Below the pieces are notes generated by a model. It ran no database searches, had not been told where the DNA came from, and saw only the letters and a program-made list of their open reading frames with translations. A program made the translations under genes and the position numbers. A stretch of 64,000 nucleotides of DNA. Origin: Halomonas dongshanensis (GTDB taxonomy: Bacteria > Pseudomonadota > Gammaproteobacteria > Pseudomonadales > Halomonadaceae). Positions 60,151 to 64,000 of this stretch are shown here, one piece after another; positions within the stretch are counted from its first letter, which is position 1, and every line of letters starts with the position of its first letter. The DNA lies in the NCBI RefSeq assembly GCF_024790395.1, contig NZ_JAJISC010000004.1, positions 248,001 to 312,000 of the forward strand, in the 5' to 3' direction.

Positions 60151-61163
60151 GGTTCGCGCAGCGAAACGTCAGGCTCGCCAATGAGCCGGGGCACCAAGCT
60201 CACGTAAACGAGCATGCCGAAAAGCTCCACCAGCGACTGGAAGACGATGACGATGGCCGCCGCTTCAAAACCGCTGGGGAGCGAGAGCGCTAGAGGCAGC
60301 ACGAGAAAAGAGTTACGCGTACCGAGGCTAAAGGTGAGCGTACGCCCTGCCCTTGGCGCCAGCGCCGTGCTCAGCGCTTTACCCACGAGCGCCGCCGCCG
60401 CAAGATAGGCAATGAAGATTGTCAGTAGCTGCCAAAAGGCGCCACCGATCTCGCCGATGATCTGCACCTGCGCACAGGCAATGAGAAAGACCACCACCGC
60501 CAGCAGCGGTACGGGCAGCCAGCCCATCGCCGCCATCCATATAGCGAGCGCGCCTTTACGCGCGGCGCCCCTCTGCCCCGTCACCTTACCCGCTGACAGC
60601 TTTTCGCTGAGGGCCGCCAGCGCCAAGGGCAGAAAAATTACGCCAAGGCCAGGCAGAAGCGACGTGATAAGCGGCGCGAGGGCCAAACGCTCGCCGAGCA
60701 TGACGTGCAAATAGAGCGGCAACAGCGGTAGCTGCAGCCCCAGCAGCAGTGGCGCCACGGCCACCGCGCGGGCCCCGTCGCCGCGCCCCAAGTGAGCAAA
60801 GCCAATGAACCAGTCGGTGCAGGGCATCAGCAATACCAACAGCACCCCAAGCGTTGCGGCCGGGCCAAGGGGCACGAGCTGCACCAGCCCCCAGACGACG
60901 GCGGGCATGATGACGAAGTTGCCCACCATCAGCGCCATCACGAAGCGGATATCGCGCAGCGCACGAGTAACGTTTGCGAATGGCACCTGAGTAAAGGTGG
61001 CGTACAGCAGCCCCGCCAGCACCGGCCAAAGCCAGAGCTCAAGCGCCTCGCCAAGCGTGGGAGAGGCCCAACCGAGTGCAGCGCCCAGGGCAATGGCGAG
61101 AAGATAGAGCGCTACCTGATAGCGTTCGAGCACCTCTTTGCCTGCTGCCGTTTGCGCACTCAT
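60147..61163 (-). CDS. Bile acid:sodium symporter-fold transporter, arsenic-resistance type
   Basis: About 338 residues from MSAQTAAGKEV; the frame to 61292 overlaps the SulP gene and is rejected. Around ten membrane segments. The block LMPCTDWFIGFAHLGRGD, with a Cys-Thr-Asp motif, and SLGTRNSFLVLPLAL near the C-terminus place it with the SBF/ACR3-like group annotated as arsenic resistance. No arsC or arsR gene is adjacent, so an arsenite function is inference. It is ten bases downstream of the SulP gene. Confidence 0.82.
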   Translation of the reverse strand: MSAQTAAGKEVLERYQVALYLLAIALGAALGWASPTLGEALELWLWPVLAGLLYATFTQVPFANVTRALRDIRFVMALMVGNFVIMPAVVWGLVQLVPLGPAATLGVLLVLLMPCTDWFIGFAHLGRGDGARAVAVAPLLLGLQLPLLPLYLHVMLGERLALAPLITSLLPGLGVIFLPLALAALSEKLSAGKVTGQRGAARKGALAIWMAAMGWLPVPLLAVVVFLIACAQVQIIGEIGGAFWQLLTIFIAYLAAAALVGKALSTALAPRAGRTLTFSLGTRNSFLVLPLALSLPSGFEAAAIVIVFQSLVELFGMLVYVSLVPRLIGEPDVSLREP

Positions 61164-61173
61164 CGACGGGTGT

Positions 61174-62652
61174 CTAGTGGCCACCCGACGCGCTCGCGGC
61201 GTCAGGATTGGCGAAGCGATCGATGATCGTAGCGCTGGCGGCGTTGAGGCCAACGACCTCGACCTGAGTACCGGCGAGGCGGAACTTGGCAACCGCGCGA
61301 TCGAGCGCCTGTACGGCAGTGATGTCCCAGAAATGGGCCTGAGTAAGATCGATCACCACGTGCTCGCATCCCTCTTTGAAGTCAAACGCCGCAATGAAAC
61401 GCTGGGTAGAGACGAAGAATATCTGTCCGCTCACCCGATAGCGGCGCACGCCACTCGCTTCATCGCGTTCGCTCTCGACCACCAAGAGCTTACTCACCTT
61501 GTTGGCGAAGAACACCGCCGCCAGTAGCACACCGGCAAAGACCCCGAGGGCCAGGTTATGCGTCCCCACGGTCACCGCTACGGTTGCCAGCATCACCGCG
61601 TTGGTACTTAGCGGATGGCTTTTAAGATTGCGGATCGACCCCCAGTCGAAGGTACCGATCGACACCATGATCATTACCGCCACCAGTGCCGCCATGGGAA
61701 TCTGCGACACCCAATCGGAGAGAAACACCACCATGACCAGCAAAAGCGCGCCCGCAATGAAGGTCGACAGACGCCCACGCCCACCGGAGGTCACGTTGAT
61801 CACCGACTGACCGATCATGGCGCACCCCGCCATGCCGCCCATTAAGCCCGCGCCAATGTTGGCAAGCCCTTGACCCTTGCACTCGCGGTTCTTGTCGCTG
61901 GGCGTATCGGTCATGTCGTCGACGATGGTCGCCGTCATCATCGACTCGAGCAACCCCACCACCGCCAGCATCAAGGCGTAAGGCAGGATGATCGACAGCG
62001 TTTCCAGGTTGAGAGGGACGTCGGGCCAGAGGAACACCGGCAGCGTATCTGGCAGCGCGCCCATATCGCCCACGGTGCGAATCTCCATGCCGCTTACCAG
62101 ATAGACGATGGTCAGCACCACGATGCACACCAGAGGTGACGGCAACGACTTGCCCACCAGCGGCAGGTAGGGAAACAGATAGATGATACCCAGGCCCGCC
62201 GCCGTCATGGCGTAGACGTGCCAGGTGACGCCGGTGAGCTCGGGTAGCTGGGCCATAAAGATAAGAATCGCCAGCGCGTTAACGAAGCCGGTCACCACCG
62301 AGCGCGAAACGAAGCGCATCAGCTCGGCAAGCTTCAAGTAGCCTACCGCGATTTGCACGACGCCGGTCAAGAGCGTGGCGGCGAAGAGATACTCGAGGCC
62401 GTGCTCGCGCACCAGCGTCACCATCAAGAGCGCCATGGCCCCCGTGGCTGCCGAGATCATACCCGGTCGTCCACCGGCGAAGGCGATGATCACCGCGATG
62501 CAGAACGAGGCGTAAAGCCCGACCTTAGGGTCGACCCCCGCAATGATGGAGAACGCGATGGCTTCGGGAATCAGCGCCAGCGCCACGACGATCCCCGAAA
62601 GGGTGTCGCCTTTGATATTAGAAAACCACTCGTGTCGATCAAACAGAGCCAT
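61174..62652 (-). CDS. SulP family anion transporter with STAS domain
   Basis: 492 residues. The transmembrane core (about 1-380) carries [21 protein letters not shown] and [36 protein letters not shown]; the C-terminal STAS domain (about 390-485) has [13 protein letters not shown] and [23 protein letters not shown]. Substrates in the family include sulfate, bicarbonate and dicarboxylates; which one applies here cannot be read. No carbonic anhydrase or cys gene is next to it. Confidence 0.92.
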   Translation of the reverse strand: MALFDRHEWFSNIKGDTLSGIVVALALIPEAIAFSIIAGVDPKVGLYASFCIAVIIAFAGGRPGMISAATGAMALLMVTLVREHGLEYLFAATLLTGVVQIAVGYLKLAELMRFVSRSVVTGFVNALAILIFMAQLPELTGVTWHVYAMTAAGLGIIYLFPYLPLVGKSLPSPLVCIVVLTIVYLVSGMEIRTVGDMGALPDTLPVFLWPDVPLNLETLSIILPYALMLAVVGLLESMMTATIVDDMTDTPSDKNRECKGQGLANIGAGLMGGMAGCAMIGQSVINVTSGGRGRLSTFIAGALLLVMVVFLSDWVSQIPMAALVAVMIMVSIGTFDWGSIRNLKSHPLSTNAVMLATVAVTVGTHNLALGVFAGVLLAAVFFANKVSKLLVVESERDEASGVRRYRVSGQIFFVSTQRFIAAFDFKEGCEHVVIDLTQAHFWDITAVQALDRAVAKFRLAGTQVEVVGLNAASATIIDRFANPDAASASGGH

Positions 62653-62950
62653 GGCAAGATCCAGAATGTGTCGTTGATAACGTGTCGTTGATAACGTTAT
62701 GGAGAAAACTGTCGGAAAACAGAAAAGCGCGCGCGCAGCCGAACGCAGCGCACGAACGCCGTCACGCGAAGAGGGGAAGGCAAAAACCTAGGGTGGACTC
62801 AAATGTGTCGAAGCGTGCATGGCAGGGAGCGTCGTTAGAGTGGGTATCATCATTCAAGCGAGCCGCGAGTATACCAGCAAATACACTACAAAGAACGCGG
62901 GCGCTTTTGAAAAGCGCCCGCGTTTGATCAGCCAAGCAGTGGCGTGTGGT
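62653..62950. other. Intergenic region between the SulP and TonB-receptor genes
   Basis: 298 bases with no supported gene. It carries the terminator at 62895-62923 and should hold the SulP promoter. TGATAACG occurs twice at 62676-62697 in GTGTCGTTGATAACG repeats (14-bp direct duplication), just before the SulP ATG. Confidence 0.4.
62895..62923 (-). terminator. Terminator of the TonB-dependent receptor gene
   Basis: ACGCGGGCGCTTTT-GA-AAAGCGCCCGCGT: 13-bp stem with a tight loop, 28 bases after the receptor stop on the minus strand. The T tract after it is short (TTCTTTG). Confidence 0.65.
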
Positions 62951-64000
62951 TTAAAACTCGACGGTGGCCGAGAGTTTGAAGGTACGCGGCTCGCCTTGGA
63001 TCAGATAACCAGCAAAGGCCGTGGAAGCGCCCGCCCAGTAATCTTCGTCGGTGACGTTGTCGATCCCTGCACGCCAGACCCAATCGGCACCGCCGATCGG
63101 CGTTGTGTAGCGCAGACCGAGATCGAGGCGCGTCCAGGAATCCAGCTCCAGATTATTGGCGACGTCGGCATACTGCGAGCCGGTGTGCACGACGCGTCCG
63201 GTGGCCGTTAGGCGCTCGACGAAGGGCGTATCCCACTCGCCGCCGAATACGAAGCGATAATCGGGCACACCGGTAGCATCGTTGCCTTGGCTGCCATCCT
63301 GGGTTTTGGTCAGCTCGGCATCGATCCAGGCTGCACTGCTGTAAAGGCGCACACCTTCGCTCGGCTCACCGTGAAGGCTCAGCTCGATACCGCGGTTGCG
63401 CTGTTCGTTATTGAGGCCGCCAACGCCGTCAATGACGCTCGCGGTCGGGAGCTCGATTTGAAACAGACTGATACCGCCGCCCAGCTGGCCGTAATCGAAC
63501 TTGGCGCCAAGTTCATGCTGCTCGGCGTGGGCAATACCTAGATGCTGGCCAAAGTTCGTAGCGGTCGTATCGCTAACCGTACCGCCATCCTGCAGCGCTT
63601 CGACGTAGTTAGCGTAGAGCGAAACGTTCGGGTTGGCCTTGAAGAGCACCCCCACGGCAGGCGTCACACGACGATCGGCATAGCGATTGCTACCGCCAGC
63701 GTTGGGACGCTCGTCGATTTCGAGCTCCTGATAGCGTGCTCCCAGGGTAAGCAGTACCCGATCGTCCCAGAAGCCGAGCGTATCGCTCAAGGTGACGCCT
63801 TGGGAGCGGGTACGGGTTACGCTGCCTCCGTAGAACGGCACGCCATCCGGCCGTGTTAGATCGACAGGATCGTAAATATTGGTCGCCCCAGCCGCCAGGG
63901 AGCTCCAGTCGGTATCGAAGTTACGATAGGCACTCGAGTAGCCGAAGGTCACATCATGGCTCACTGGCCCCGTTACAATATAGCCACGAAGTCCGGCCTG
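62951..64000 (-). CDS. TonB-dependent siderophore receptor, C-terminal part (5' end outside window)
   Basis: At least 349 residues; the frame stays open to the window end, so the signal peptide, plug domain and TonB box are missing. The visible part is a beta-barrel: VLLTLGARYQELEIDE, SLYANYVEALQDGG, NEQRNRGIELSLHGEP, RLDLGLRYTTPIGG and the terminal RAGIDNVTDEDYWAG ... FKLSATVEF, ending in Phe as outer-membrane proteins do. The pattern is that of FhuA/FpvA-like siderophore receptors, but the ligand is unknown. A terminator follows. Confidence 0.9.
   Translation of the reverse strand, partial: QAGLRGYIVTGPVSHDVTFGYSSAYRNFDTDWSSLAAGATNIYDPVDLTRPDGVPFYGGSVTRTRSQGVTLSDTLGFWDDRVLLTLGARYQELEIDERPNAGGSNRYADRRVTPAVGVLFKANPNVSLYANYVEALQDGGTVSDTTATNFGQHLGIAHAEQHELGAKFDYGQLGGGISLFQIELPTASVIDGVGGLNNEQRNRGIELSLHGEPSEGVRLYSSAAWIDAELTKTQDGSQGNDATGVPDYRFVFGGEWDTPFVERLTATGRVVHTGSQYADVANNLELDSWTRLDLGLRYTTPIGGADWVWRAGIDNVTDEDYWAGASTAFAGYLIQGEPRTFKLSATVEF

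Overview
This is a high-GC gammaproteobacterial chromosome segment, almost certainly from Halomonas or a close relative (Halomonadaceae). The inference rests on three things: stacked compatible-solute uptake systems (a ProU-type ABC transporter followed by a BCCT carrier), the classical gammaproteobacterial rpsU-dnaG-rpoD and ftsB-ispDF-truD-surE-pcm-nlpD-rpoS blocks, and strongly acidic proteins, including an Asp-rich insert in sigma-70. No tRNA, rRNA, CRISPR array, insertion sequence or prophage was seen. The window is mostly core genome with a few accessory insertions.

Layout. 1-2260: the end of a sigma-54 activator, two small acidic lipoproteins and structured intergenic DNA. 2270-7160: proV-proW-proX and a BCCT transporter, for osmoprotectant uptake. 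7230-9870: a DnaQ-type exonuclease with a cNMP/CBS/DUF294 protein. 10130-14460: a DUF4168 protein, mtgA, and the glutathione-dependent formaldehyde pathway (fghA, frmA) with a divergent LysR regulator. 14456-18520: sdaA, an unidentified membrane protein with a possible attenuator leader, and an AbgT transporter. 18650-23000: the rpoD-dnaG-rpsU operon, separated from divergent tsaD by a Tat-exported amidohydrolase. 25890-27460: plsY, and folB-folK. 27470-35350: lptD-surA-pdxA-rsmA-apaG-apaH-cca, all on the minus strand. 35418-38715: amgK-murU (peptidoglycan recycling), an OsmC protein and speD. 38775-49635: a long minus-strand block from a COG3146 protein through ftsB, ispD, ispF, truD, surE, pcm, a DUF368 protein, nlpD and rpoS to alr and lpxL. 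49731-55082: a plus-strand signalling operon of hybrid histidine kinase, REC-GGDEF-EAL protein and a HexR/RpiR regulator. 55113-58771: ridA, an Lrp-type regulator, leuA and a tandem pair of fluoride-channel genes. 58990-64000: cfa, an arsenic-resistance-type transporter, a SulP transporter, and the C-terminal part of a TonB-dependent receptor that runs off the window.

Functional themes are osmotic adaptation, envelope biogenesis and recycling (LptD, SurA, MtgA, NlpD, AmgK/MurU, Alr, LpxL, PlsY, Cfa), information processing (RpoD, RpoS, DnaG, S21, Cca, RsmA, TruD, TsaD) and aldehyde or toxic-ion defence (FrmA/FghA, Fluc, arsenic-type carrier).

No clearly new defence or mobile system is present. 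The items most worth following up are the leader ORF plus hairpin upstream of the unknown membrane protein, the kinase/EAL/HexR operon with its degenerate GGSEF motif, the 14-bp tandem repeats in front of nlpD, the amidohydrolase inserted at rpsU/tsaD, and the exonuclease/DUF294 pair.
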